Part shown: piece by piece, positions 7,050-13,732 of the stretch
Position numbering within the stretch: the first letter of the stretch is position 1
Layout of the letters: the number at the start of each line of letters is the position of its first letter
The notes under the pieces: model-generated
What the model was told of the DNA's origin: nothing
Database searches by the model: none
Seen by the model: the letters and a program-made list of their open reading frames with translations, nothing else
Assembly (NCBI GenBank): GCA_910586445.1
Contig: CAJUHV010000070.1
Span: 1 to 21,210, forward strand
DNA from: an uncultured Eubacterium sp.
GTDB taxonomy: Bacteria > Bacillota > Clostridia > Lachnospirales > Lachnospiraceae
Direction: 5' to 3'
Length of the DNA: 21,210 bases
Made by a program: the position numbers and the translations under genes

Positions 7050-7466
7050 ATGAGTGTTTTTCAAGCATCGATTCTGGCTGCTGACTGTGTATTTTATGAG
7101 GGGCCATGTGAATATATGAGTGTGCCTGCCCTGATGGGGCAGTACGGCATTCAGGCACACCACTGCAATGCCATCGGGGCAGTGGTACCGGGCATGCTGT
7201 CTTTTCGTGTGCCGGGGCAGCCGGTACAGATCGCTTCTGTGTCCGAAGGACTGGTCAAGATCGAGAATAATGAAGTGCTGGTACTCGTTGATTCTGCCGA
7301 ACGCCCGGAAGAAATCGATGAAAACAGGGCGAAAAGGGCTGCAGATGAAGCAAAAGAAGCGCTGCTGCAGAAAAGGAGCATACAGGAAAACCGCATCGCG
7401 CAGGCACAGCTGGCAAGGGCGGTCAGCAGGCTGAGGATAAAGCGTGATTTTGAGCATATGCAGTAA
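7050..7466 (+). CDS. atpC: ATP synthase F1 subunit epsilon
   Basis: 138 residues: an N-terminal beta-sandwich domain (about 1-85) and a C-terminal helical hairpin (about 90-135; EEIDENRAKRAADEAKEALL, then KRSIQENRIAQAQLARAVSR). It binds gamma at the foot of the shaft, and its helices can inhibit ATP hydrolysis. The start is supported by TAGGAGGATAG ahead. Last gene of the operon. Its final 34 bases, including the stop, are repeated directly downstream, so the 3' end has undergone a small tandem duplication outside the reading frame. Confidence 0.93.
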   Translation: MSVFQASILAADCVFYEGPCEYMSVPALMGQYGIQAHHCNAIGAVVPGMLSFRVPGQPVQIASVSEGLVKIENNEVLVLVDSAERPEEIDENRAKRAADEAKEALLQKRSIQENRIAQAQLARAVSRLRIKRDFEHMQ

Positions 7467-7518
7467 GCGGATAAAGCATGATTTCGGGCATATGCAGTAA
7501 GCGGATAAAGCGTGATTT
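7433..7518 (+). repeat. 34-base tandem repeat spanning the end of atpC
   Basis: Copy 1 is 7433-7466 (the last codons and stop of atpC), copy 2 is 7467-7500, and a partial third copy starts at 7501. The unit reads GCGGATAAAGC.TGATTT then .G.GCATATGCAGTAA with few mismatches. It looks like slippage duplication of the gene end, between the stop codon and the terminator. Confidence 0.8.
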
Positions 7519-7530
7519 GAAATATATTCT

Positions 7531-7609
7531 GGATGAGAATTCTGGAAATACTGTCAGGGAAAGGTTTTGGATTTGACGGTATTTTCAGAATTCTCATCCG
7601 GATTTTTTT
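7531..7609 (+). terminator. Strong intrinsic terminator of the atp operon
   Basis: A 25-base arm at 7531-7555 (GGATGAGAATTCTGGAAATA, then CTGTC) pairs with 7575-7599 (GACGGTATTTTCAGAATTCT, then CATCC) with only two G-T wobbles. A 19-base loop separates the arms and seven T follow at 7603-7609. Closes the ATP synthase operon. Confidence 0.9.
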
Positions 7610-7679
7610 GTTTTCAGTGAATATTTGAAATTTTATTCATCTTTTCATTCTCATGTGGAAATAAGGCATAAAATTAGGA

Positions 7680-7708
7680 TTGACGCAGCAGCCCCAAACA
7701 GTTATGAT
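7680..7708 (+). promoter_or_regulatory. Promoter of the B12-riboswitch operon
   Basis: TTGACG at 7680-7685, 17-base spacer, TATGAT at 7703-7708. The predicted start near 7715 falls right at the first paired bases of the riboswitch. Confidence 0.65.
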
Positions 7709-7713
7709 GAATA

Positions 7714-7916
7714 TTGCGTTGTCAGGGGAAACAGGTGCAGATCCTGTGCGAGCCCGTCGCCGTAAGGCAAGATCCGAAAGCATAGATAAAAAATGAAAAA
7801 AGGATAGATAAAAAGACATCAGCCTCACCGAAAGCCACAGTTTCGGGACAAGCCATTGGAGCAGTCTGAGAAGGCGTGCTGATGTCCTGCCAAGCCGGAA
7901 AACCCGAGCAATGCAG
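7714..7916 (+). promoter_or_regulatory. Cobalamin riboswitch
   Basis: The core GGGGAAACAGGTGCAGATCC, continuing TGTGCGAGCCCGTCGCCGTAA (7724-7764), follows the cobalamin riboswitch pattern (GGGAA..GGTG..AATCC..GC..CCCGC). The closing stem is GCGTTG 7716-7721 with CAATGC 7909-7914. A second long arm is GACATCAGC (about 7817-7825) with GCTGATGTC (about 7878-7886). The B12-box region is CTGCCAAGCCGGAAAACC (about 7887-7904), less canonical than the classic AGTCAGGAGACC. No terminator hairpin with a T-run lies between the aptamer and the start at 8040, so control is probably at translation, or by an RNA structure in 7917-8035 that I cannot resolve. Adenosyl- versus methylcobalamin preference is not evident. 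Confidence 0.85.
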
Positions 7917-8039
7917 ATTCCTATTTGAAATGCTGTGCGTATGGCTGCGAGTGCCGGCCGGTGCAGTATCGTTAGAGCCGGTGTGACTGGATATGATGAA
8001 AACCGAATGGGAAAATAAATAATCAAAGGAGATAAGAGT

Positions 8040-8690
8040 ATGCAGAAGAAATGCAGTAAGAGCAGAAAATTATTGTCATTCATCCTTTGCAGCGTGCTGA
8101 TTGTGGCTATGGCGCTGTTTACAGGCTGTAATGGCAGCAGTGCAGGGAATGAAGGCAGAGCTGACGACAGCAGGAAGTCAGAAGGCAGTACAGGTACGGG
8201 TTCAGATGAGAGCGGAACATCGGATGACGGCACAGGTTCAGATGAGAGCGGAACGCCGGAAGATGAAACGGATGCAGAAAGCAGCAGCCAGACAGAAGGC
8301 AGTACAGGCACGGATGACGGCACAGGTTCAGATGAGAGCGGAACGCCGGGAGAGCCGGGCAGCGGCGCACAGTCTGACGGCGGTATACTGGGAGAAGGCA
8401 GTACAAAGTTTGCATTTGCCGTGGAGGATGCAGAAGGCGGAAAGACACAGTGGGAAATCCACACAGATCAAAAGACGGTCGGAGAAGCGCTGATGGAACT
8501 TGGTTTGATTGACGGTGAAGACAGTGAGTTCGGACTGTATGTAAAAACAGTAAATAACATTACACTTGATTATGATAAAGACGGCTTGTACTGGGCATTT
8601 TATATTAATGATGAGTATGCGCAGTCAGGGGTGGATTCTACCGAAATAAAAGAAGGAGATACTTATTTATTAAAGGCTGAGAAGTCATGA
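8040..8690 (+). CDS. DUF4430-domain lipoprotein, putative cobalamin-binding protein
   Basis: 216 residues. A basic start and hydrophobic core end in a lipobox, LFTGC, with Cys30 as the predicted lipidation site. Residues 31-120 are a Ser/Gly/Thr/Asp/Glu-rich linker with repeated GSDESGT units that would hold the domain off the membrane. Residues ~121-216 (FAFAVED, TVGEALMELGLI, LYWAFYINDEYAQSGVDSTE, GDTYLLK) match DUF4430, the fold related to the C-terminal domain of transcobalamin and intrinsic factor. AAAGGAG lies ahead of the start. The gene is under a B12 riboswitch and overlaps the ECF transporter gene by 4 bases. Surface capture of B12 or a related corrinoid and delivery to the transporter is the natural inference; binding is not shown by sequence alone. 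Confidence 0.85.
   Translation: MQKKCSKSRKLLSFILCSVLIVAMALFTGCNGSSAGNEGRADDSRKSEGSTGTGSDESGTSDDGTGSDESGTPEDETDAESSSQTEGSTGTDDGTGSDESGTPGEPGSGAQSDGGILGEGSTKFAFAVEDAEGGKTQWEIHTDQKTVGEALMELGLIDGEDSEFGLYVKTVNNITLDYDKDGLYWAFYINDEYAQSGVDSTEIKEGDTYLLKAEKS
8199..8349 (+). repeat. In-frame repeats encoding the lipoprotein linker
   Basis: GGTTCAGATGAGAGCGGAAC occurs at 8199-8218, 8235-8254 and 8325-8344. A longer identical 39-base unit occurs at 8221-8259 and 8311-8349 (90-base period). All offsets (36 and 90) keep the frame, so copy-number change would lengthen or shorten the linker without breaking the protein. Confidence 0.85.
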
Positions 8691-9208
8691 AGCTGACGAC
8701 AAGGGAGATTGCGGTATTTGCAATGCTTGGAGCTTTTATGTATGCTTCAAAAATGCTTATGGAGCTGGCACCGAATATTCACCTGCTCGGTGTGCTGACG
8801 ACAGCATATACAGTCGTATACCGAAAGAAAGCATTGTACCCGATTTATACTTATGTAATATTAAACGGCATGCTCTGCGGCTTTGCGACATGGTGGATTC
8901 CTTATCTTTATATCTGGACAGTTCTCTGGGGCGCTGTCATGCTGCTGCCAAAGAAGCTGCCTAAAAAACTATGTCCTATTGTATACATGTCGGTATGTGC
9001 CATGCACGGGTTTTTGTTTGGAACACTGTATGCTCCGGTGCAGGCACTGCTGTTTGGGCTGAACTTTAAGGGAATGCTTGCATGGATTGCAGCGGGGCTG
9101 CCGTGGGATTTTATACACGGCGTAAGCAATTTTTTCTGCGGGGTGCTGATTGTGCCGGTAATTTCTGCATTGAGGCTGGCAGAAAAATATGCGGGCTGCG
9201 AGCAGTAA
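8687..9208 (+). CDS. ECF transporter S component, probably for cobalamin
   Basis: 173 residues, mostly hydrophobic with five or six membrane segments. The start MKLTTREIAVFAMLGAFMYA is the familiar N-terminus of energy-coupling-factor (ECF) substrate-binding S components, which contain the AxxxA-type helix contacting the T subunit. It overlaps the DUF4430 gene by ATGA, so the two are coupled and share the cobalamin riboswitch. No EcfA or EcfT genes are in the window, so it probably shares a common energising module coded elsewhere (group II ECF). Function as a B12 S component, comparable to CbrT, is inferred from the riboswitch and partner rather than from diagnostic residues. Confidence 0.82.
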   Translation: MKLTTREIAVFAMLGAFMYASKMLMELAPNIHLLGVLTTAYTVVYRKKALYPIYTYVILNGMLCGFATWWIPYLYIWTVLWGAVMLLPKKLPKKLCPIVYMSVCAMHGFLFGTLYAPVQALLFGLNFKGMLAWIAAGLPWDFIHGVSNFFCGVLIVPVISALRLAEKYAGCEQ

Positions 9209-9355
9209 ATACCGACTCGTGCTTGAGCGTGCCCTAAAAATCATTCCTGTCAACGGCACGCCCCACTTCGCGGTATATTTGGCCCTCATTCGGGTCAAAT
9301 CTCCCACATTATCTTGGACATTAGTAGTCCAAGAAGTTTGAAGTGTGACGCACAC
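9209..9355 (+). other. Structured multi-hairpin intergenic region after the ECF gene
   Basis: Right after the ECF stop there are four successive pairings. H1: ATACCG 9209-9214 with CGGTAT 9271-9276, enclosing GCGTGCC 9227-9233 with GGCACGC 9255-9261. H2: ATTTGGCCC 9277-9285 with GGGTCAAAT 9292-9300, one wobble. H3: TCTTGGAC 9312-9319 with GTCCAAGA 9327-9334. H4: GTGTG 9343-9347 with CACAC 9351-9355. So much ordered pairing is unlikely by chance. It may be a 3'-UTR RNA element, a small RNA or a repeated intergenic palindrome. I do not recognise a named family. Confidence 0.6.
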
Positions 9356-9395
9356 CTGGCAGAAAGCATTTTTAAGACACGATCTAGTAAATTCT

Positions 9396-9438
9396 GCCCG
9401 GCTGATACGGCTGTCTGCCAGATCAGCCGGGCTTTTTT
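9396..9438 (+). terminator. Intrinsic terminator of the B12 operon
   Basis: GCCCGGCTGAT 9396-9406 pairs perfectly with ATCAGCCGGGC 9422-9432, followed by six T (9433-9438). The loop and left flank can instead pair with CTGGCAGAA at 9356-9364. On the minus strand the same hairpin lies 18 bases after the stop of the small gene at 9450-9548, but with a poor T-run. Confidence 0.88.
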
Positions 9439-9449
9439 GTATGACCTGC

Positions 9450-9548
9450 TTATCGTTTTCTGGCAAACTTATTGATGATCTTGTCTGACCAAATATCGAT
9501 GAAGAAATCAGCAATTTCTGCAAATACGTCCAAAATAAAATCTGCCAT
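9450..9548 (-). CDS. Small amphipathic/membrane-associated protein of 32 residues
   Basis: Reads MADFILDVFAEIADFFIDIW then SDKIINKFARKR and stops with TAA. The pattern of regularly spaced acidic residues on a strongly hydrophobic helix with a basic tail suggests a single amphipathic or membrane-embedded helix with the C-terminus inside. A ribosome-site-like GGAAGG sits 11 bases ahead (9565-9560) and a TATAAT -10 box about 40 bases ahead (9592-9587). I recall similar tiny proteins in Lachnospiraceae but cannot name a family. It is coded against the flanking genes, alone between two plus-strand terminators or hairpins. Function is unknown; a small regulatory membrane peptide or type I toxin-like peptide is possible. 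Confidence 0.5.
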   Translation of the reverse strand: MADFILDVFAEIADFFIDIWSDKIINKFARKR

Positions 9549-9586
9549 ATGAGCTGCCGCCTTCCAATAAACTGTGCTTCAGATTT

Positions 9587-9592
9587 ATTATA
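9587..9592 (-). promoter_or_regulatory. -10 box for the minus-strand small gene
   Basis: TATAAT on the minus strand, placed to start transcription about 30 bases before the ATG at 9548. No good -35 box is visible at 17 bases; the sequence there is TTCCAT. Confidence 0.35.
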
Positions 9593-9684
9593 GATCCATT
9601 CCTGCAAAAATGGAAGAGATAATTAAAATCTACTGCTTCCTGCGCTGACAGATCACGTTCTGCTGCGGGGACAACTTCCGCAAT

Positions 9685-9706
9685 ACTGCCATTTTGGCAG
9701 TTTTTT
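9685..9706 (+). terminator. Short hairpin with T-run upstream of glnA
   Basis: ACTGCCA 9685-9691, a three-base loop, TGGCAGT 9695-9701, then T to 9706. Just before it, TGCGG and CCGCA (9664-9682) can form another small hairpin. It lies ahead of the glnA promoter at 9717-9745, so it may end an upstream transcript; it could be an attenuator if a promoter lies further up. Confidence 0.45.
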
Positions 9707-9716
9707 GCATTTTTAC

Positions 9717-9745
9717 TAGACAGATAATTCGTATGCATGTAAAAT
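9717..9745 (+). promoter_or_regulatory. Promoter of the glutamine synthetase gene
   Basis: TAGACA 9717-9722, 17-base spacer, TAAAAT 9740-9745, leaving a short leader of about 35 bases with AAAGAAAGGAG before the ATG at 9789. No glutamine riboswitch is recognisable. Confidence 0.5.
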
Positions 9746-9788
9746 AATATTGAAAAACATAATCGTGATTTAAAGAAAGGAGTATGTA

Positions 9789-11219
9789 ATGGGGAACAGT
9801 GAAGCAATATTAAAGTTATGTGAGGAAAAGCAGATCCGCATGATCGATTTTAAGATGACGGATATTGACGGGCGGTGGCGTCATATTACCATTCCGGTAT
9901 AGCGGTTTGGTGAAAACACATTTCTGCACGGAATCGGGTTTGACGGTTCTAATTATGGCTATGCACCGATTGAGAAGAGCGATATGGTGTTTCTGCCGGA
10001 CCCGGATACTGCGTATGTAGATCCGTTTGCCTCAGTGCCGACGCTGACTATGTGCGGCAATGTGTGCACAATCGGGCAGGGTGAAAACAAACCGTTTGAC
10101 CAGTATCCGAAAAATGTCAGCCTGCGTGCAGTCGAATATATGCGCGAAGCAGGGATTGCTGACCAGATGCTGATCGGGCCGGAGTTTGAGTTTTATCTGT
10201 TTGACAGTGCGCGCTATGAGGTGACGCCAAAGCAGTGCGGATACCGGATTGATACAAGGCAGGCTGAATGGAACTGCAGGCTGGATGTGCCGGGCAATAA
10301 CGGCTATGAAGTAGCAGGCAAGGGCGGATACCATGTTGCAGCACCACAGGATGTAGGATATGGCCTGCGCAGCCGGATGTGCATGATGATGGAAGACTGG
10401 GGCATAAAGGTAAAATACCATCATCATGAAGTAGGCGGGCCGGGACAGATGGAAATCGAAGTAGAGCTTGCAGATATGCCTGATATGGCAGACAATACGA
10501 TGATTACAAAATATATTATTAAAAATCTGGCAGCACAGGAAGGAAAGACTGCTACATTTCTGCCGAAGCCGATTTATCAGGAGGCAGGCAGCGGAATGCA
10601 CGTACATATGCTGCTGTTAAAGGACGGACAGCCTATATTCTATGATGAAAACGGCTACTCCAAATTAAGCCGCACGGCACATTATTTTATCGGCGGGCTG
10701 CTGAAGCATATAGCCTCTCTGTGTGCATTTACCAATCCTTCGACCAATTCGTTTAAGCGTCTTGTGCCGGGCTATGAGGCTCCGGTGACAATTGGATACG
10801 CGACGTCTAACCGCAGCGCGGTAATCCGTATTCCGGCTTATGCAAAGACACCAGAAACAAAGCGGTTTGAGCTGCGCAATCCAGATGCAACGGCAAATCC
10901 GTATTACGCATATGCCGCTATTTTGATGGCAGGGCTTGACGGTATCGAGAAACAGATCGATCCGGCACAAAATGGCTGGGGGCCGTATGATTTTAACCTG
11001 TATACGCTGTCAAAAGAAGAACAGATGAAAATCAAGGGCCTGCCAAAGTCGCTGGGAGAGGCACTGGATGCGCTGGAAAATGACCATGATTATCTGACAA
11101 AGGGCGGTGTATTCCCAGAGCGTCTGATCGAAGTGTGGACGGCACGCAAGCGCGAAGAGCTAAAGCAGATGGAAATGATTCCTAATCCGGCAGAATTTAA
11201 GATGTATTATGATTTATAG
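9789..11219 (+). pseudogene. glnA: Type I glutamine synthetase with in-frame amber codon at position 38
   Basis: Makes glutamine from glutamate, ammonia and ATP. From ATG 9789 (AAAGAAAGGAG ahead) the frame reads 37 residues of a normal GSI N-terminus (MIDFKMTDIDGRWRHITIPV), then TAG at 9900-9902, then continues intact as RFGENTFLHGIGFDGSNYGY to 11219, 476 sense codons in all. Family residues are present after the stop: GPEFEFYLFD, HHHEVGGPGQMEIEVE, GSGMHVHM, LVPGYEAPV, RSAVIRIPA, ELRNPDATANPYYAYAA. The stop sits where relatives have Glu or Gln (PVERF-like), one base change away. The N-terminal beta-grasp domain completes the neighbouring active site, so restart at ATG 9984 should give an inactive protein. 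Recent nonsense mutation, amber readthrough or sequencing error are all possible; TAG ends several other genes here. Confidence 0.85.
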
Positions 11220-11223
11220 AATA

Positions 11224-11250
11224 CCTTTTTAAATGTAAAGAAGGATTTAT
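11224..11250 (+). terminator. Weak terminator-like hairpin after glnA
   Basis: CCTTTTTA 11224-11231 with TAAAGAAGG 11236-11244 (one bulge) and a four-base loop, followed by ATTTATT. Low stability, but it is the only candidate between glnA and rel. Confidence 0.3.
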
Positions 11251-11272
11251 TAAGCCAAATTTCATACAGTCA

Positions 11273-11301
11273 TTGCATTTTTCTTAAAAATTGTTTATAA
11301 T
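11273..11301 (+). promoter_or_regulatory. Promoter of the rel-MBL-hemZ operon
   Basis: TTGCAT 11273-11278, 17-base spacer, consensus TATAAT 11296-11301, about 58 bases before the rel start. Confidence 0.7.
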
Positions 11302-11358
11302 GCTTAAATATTATAAAATAATTATAAAGAAAAACAGCCGGGAAAGCAGGTGATTTGT

Positions 11359-13674
11359 ATGGCAGACGTCACATTGGAGACATTAGAAGCAGTAGAAGAA
11401 TTAGAAGCAAAAATAGGAGCCAGAAGGAACAGTATTCGCAGGATGCCTGATTTTTCCGAGCCGGAGGAATTATATCAACAGCTGATCAACAGTATTCGAA
11501 AATATCATCCATCTACGGATATTACACAGGTAGAAAAAGCATATCGGATTGCGTCAACGGCCCATCAGGATCAAAAGCGCAAATCGGGTGAAGCGTATAT
11601 TATACACCCGCTGTGCGTATCGGTGATTCTGGCGGAGCTGGAGCTGGATAAAGAGACGATTGTAGCCGGGCTTCTGCATGACGTAGTAGAAGATACTGTA
11701 ATGACAGAAGAAGAAATAGCGCAGGAGTTCGGCAAGGAAGTAGCGCTTTTGGTGGACGGTGTTACAAAGCTGGGCCGTCTTTCTTATGATGCAGATAAGG
11801 TAGAAGTACAGGCGGAAAATCTGCGGAAAATGTTTCTGGCAATGGCAAAGGATATCCGCGTTATACTGATCAAACTGGCAGACCGCCTGCATAATATGAG
11901 GACGCTGAAATATATGCGTCCGGAAAAGCAGAAGGAAATTGCGCGGGAGACGATGGATATATATTCGCCGATCGCGCAGCGGCTCGGCATATCCAAAGTA
12001 AAGATCGAGCTTGACGACCTTTCTTTAAAATATCTGGAGCCGGCTGCCTACCGTGATCTTGTAGAACAGGTGGCGCAGCGCAAAACGGCGCAGGATGATT
12101 ATATCAGAAATCTTACAGATGAAGTCCGAAAGCATATCGAGCGGGCAGGCATTCAGGCGGAAATCGGAGGCAGGGCAAAGCATTTTTTCAGTATATATAA
12201 AAAAATGGTTAACCAGAGCAAAACGCTGGATCAGATCTATGATTTGTTTGCGATCCGTATCATTGTCAAAGATGTGATGGACTGCTATGCGTCACTGGGC
12301 GTGATTCATGAAAATTATGTGCCGGTACCGGGGCGTTTTAAAGACTATATCGCGATGCCCAAGCCGAACCGCTATCAGTCGCTGCATACAACGCTGATGG
12401 GGCCGGATGGCCAGCCGTTTGAAATACAGATCCGCACGGTAGAGATGCACCGCGTAGCGGAATATGGTATCGCAGCACACTGGAAATATAAAGAAGCTGC
12501 AAACGGGGTTAAATCCAGCGGCAATCAGGAAGAAGAAAAGCTCACATGGCTGCGCCAGATTTTGGAATGGCAGCAGGATATGTCTGATAATAAGGAGTTT
12601 ATGAGCTTATTAAAAAGTGATCTGGATTTGTTCTCGGACGCCGTATTCTGCTTTACGCCGGATGGAGATGTAAAAAATCTGCCAAACGGTTCGACGCCGG
12701 TAGATTTTGCCTACAGCATCCATTCCGCAGTAGGCAATAAGATGATTGGCGCAAAGGTCAACGGCAAGCTGGTTACAATCGATTATAAGATTCAAAACGG
12801 TGACAGGATCGAAATTATCACTTCTCAAAATTCCAAAGGGCCGAGCCATGACTGGCTGAATATTGTAAAAAGCACACAGGCGAAGACAAAGATCAACCAG
12901 TGGTTCCGCAGTGAGCTGAAAGAGGAAAATATCCAGCATGGCAAGGAGCTGATCGCATCTTACTGCAGATCCAAAGGAATTGAGTTTTCTGTATTTAATA
13001 AGCCGGTTTATCAGGATAAGGTAATTAGAAAGTACGGTTTTCATGACTGGAATTCCTGTCTGGCAACAGTCGGGCACGGCGGCATGAAAGAGGCAAGCAT
13101 CGTCAACAAGATGTACGATGAATACCGCAAAGACAACCCGATTCCGATTTCTGATGAGCAGGTGCTGTCCGAAAATGAAGGGGGCAGCTATGAAAACCTG
13201 CGTTCAAATTCAAAGAGCGGCATTGTCGTAAACGGACTCTATGATATCGCAGCCCATTTTGCAAAATGCTGCAGCCCTGTGCCGGGCGATGAGATCTGCG
13301 GTTATATAACAAGAGGGCGCGGTGTAACTATCCACCGGACAGACTGTATCAATATGATGAATCTGTCTGATATGGAAAAGACACGCCTGATCGAGGCCGA
13401 GTGGCAGGAAGGCTCCGGCAGCGGGGAACACGGACTGTATCTGGGAGAGGTCAAGATTTATGGGCACAACCGCACAGGACTTCTGGTAGATATTACACGT
13501 ATATTTACAGAACGGGAAATTGACATTAATTCGATCCATTCAAAAATCAGCAAACAGGGAATCGCGACCATATCCATAGCATTCGGCACAAAAGGAAAAG
13601 ATGAAATGAACCATATTATTTCTAAAATACGTCAGGTAGAAAGTGTCATGGATATCGAGCGGACATCCGGCTGA
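11359..13674 (+). CDS. rel: Bifunctional (p)ppGpp synthetase/hydrolase (Rel/RelA-SpoT homologue)
   Basis: 771 residues. Domains in order: HD hydrolase (about 50-200; H83 in IIHPL, HDVVEDT at 107-113), synthetase (about 240-375; GRFKDYIAMPKPNRYQSLHT and IQIRTVEMHRVAEYGIAAHW), TGS (about 425-490; FCFTPDGDVKNLPNGSTPVD), a conserved Cys-containing segment (AHFAKCCSPVPGDEICGYIT) and a C-terminal ACT domain (about 695-765). The RFKD motif (326-329) is the RxKD form of bifunctional Rel proteins rather than the ExDD of RelA. It both makes and breaks down (p)ppGpp for the stringent response. Start ATG 11359 has GCAGGTGA ahead; a GTG at 11350 is an alternative. The gene is followed by the MBL hydrolase and hemZ, a familiar clostridial order. 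The dtd gene that often follows rel is not present. Confidence 0.96.
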   Translation: MADVTLETLEAVEELEAKIGARRNSIRRMPDFSEPEELYQQLINSIRKYHPSTDITQVEKAYRIASTAHQDQKRKSGEAYIIHPLCVSVILAELELDKETIVAGLLHDVVEDTVMTEEEIAQEFGKEVALLVDGVTKLGRLSYDADKVEVQAENLRKMFLAMAKDIRVILIKLADRLHNMRTLKYMRPEKQKEIARETMDIYSPIAQRLGISKVKIELDDLSLKYLEPAAYRDLVEQVAQRKTAQDDYIRNLTDEVRKHIERAGIQAEIGGRAKHFFSIYKKMVNQSKTLDQIYDLFAIRIIVKDVMDCYASLGVIHENYVPVPGRFKDYIAMPKPNRYQSLHTTLMGPDGQPFEIQIRTVEMHRVAEYGIAAHWKYKEAANGVKSSGNQEEEKLTWLRQILEWQQDMSDNKEFMSLLKSDLDLFSDAVFCFTPDGDVKNLPNGSTPVDFAYSIHSAVGNKMIGAKVNGKLVTIDYKIQNGDRIEIITSQNSKGPSHDWLNIVKSTQAKTKINQWFRSELKEENIQHGKELIASYCRSKGIEFSVFNKPVYQDKVIRKYGFHDWNSCLATVGHGGMKEASIVNKMYDEYRKDNPIPISDEQVLSENEGGSYENLRSNSKSGIVVNGLYDIAAHFAKCCSPVPGDEICGYITRGRGVTIHRTDCINMMNLSDMEKTRLIEAEWQEGSGSGEHGLYLGEVKIYGHNRTGLLVDITRIFTEREIDINSIHSKISKQGIATISIAFGTKGKDEMNHIISKIRQVESVMDIERTSG

Positions 13675-13732
13675 TAGGGAAAGGGCATGGATACGCAAAG
13701 CGGTCAGAAAGTATATTTAGGAGAGAACGTTT

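Noticed and set aside
7637..8464. 275-residue minus-strand open frame across the riboswitch and lipoprotein gene
   Set aside because: Its Ser/Pro/Val repeats are the antisense of the GSDESGT linker repeats, and it crosses the cobalamin riboswitch. A shadow.
8969..9607. 212-residue minus-strand open frame across the ECF gene and the structured region
   Set aside because: It overlaps the real ECF gene and runs through hairpins and a terminator; the real minus-strand gene is the 32-residue one in another frame.
9590..9788. Glutamine riboswitch ahead of glnA
   Set aside because: I could not find the conserved glutamine-aptamer core in this stretch; only simple hairpins and a promoter are visible.
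9900..9902. Pyrrolysine as the explanation for the glnA TAG
   Set aside because: Glutamine synthetase is not a known pyrrolysine protein, no pyl genes are in view, and TAG is the normal stop of atpA, atpD, the MBL gene and glnA itself. Kept only as a remote option.
9984..11219. Glutamine synthetase starting at ATG 9984
   Set aside because: This is only the part after the amber codon. The family N-terminus is clearly present from 9789, and no ribosome site precedes 9984.
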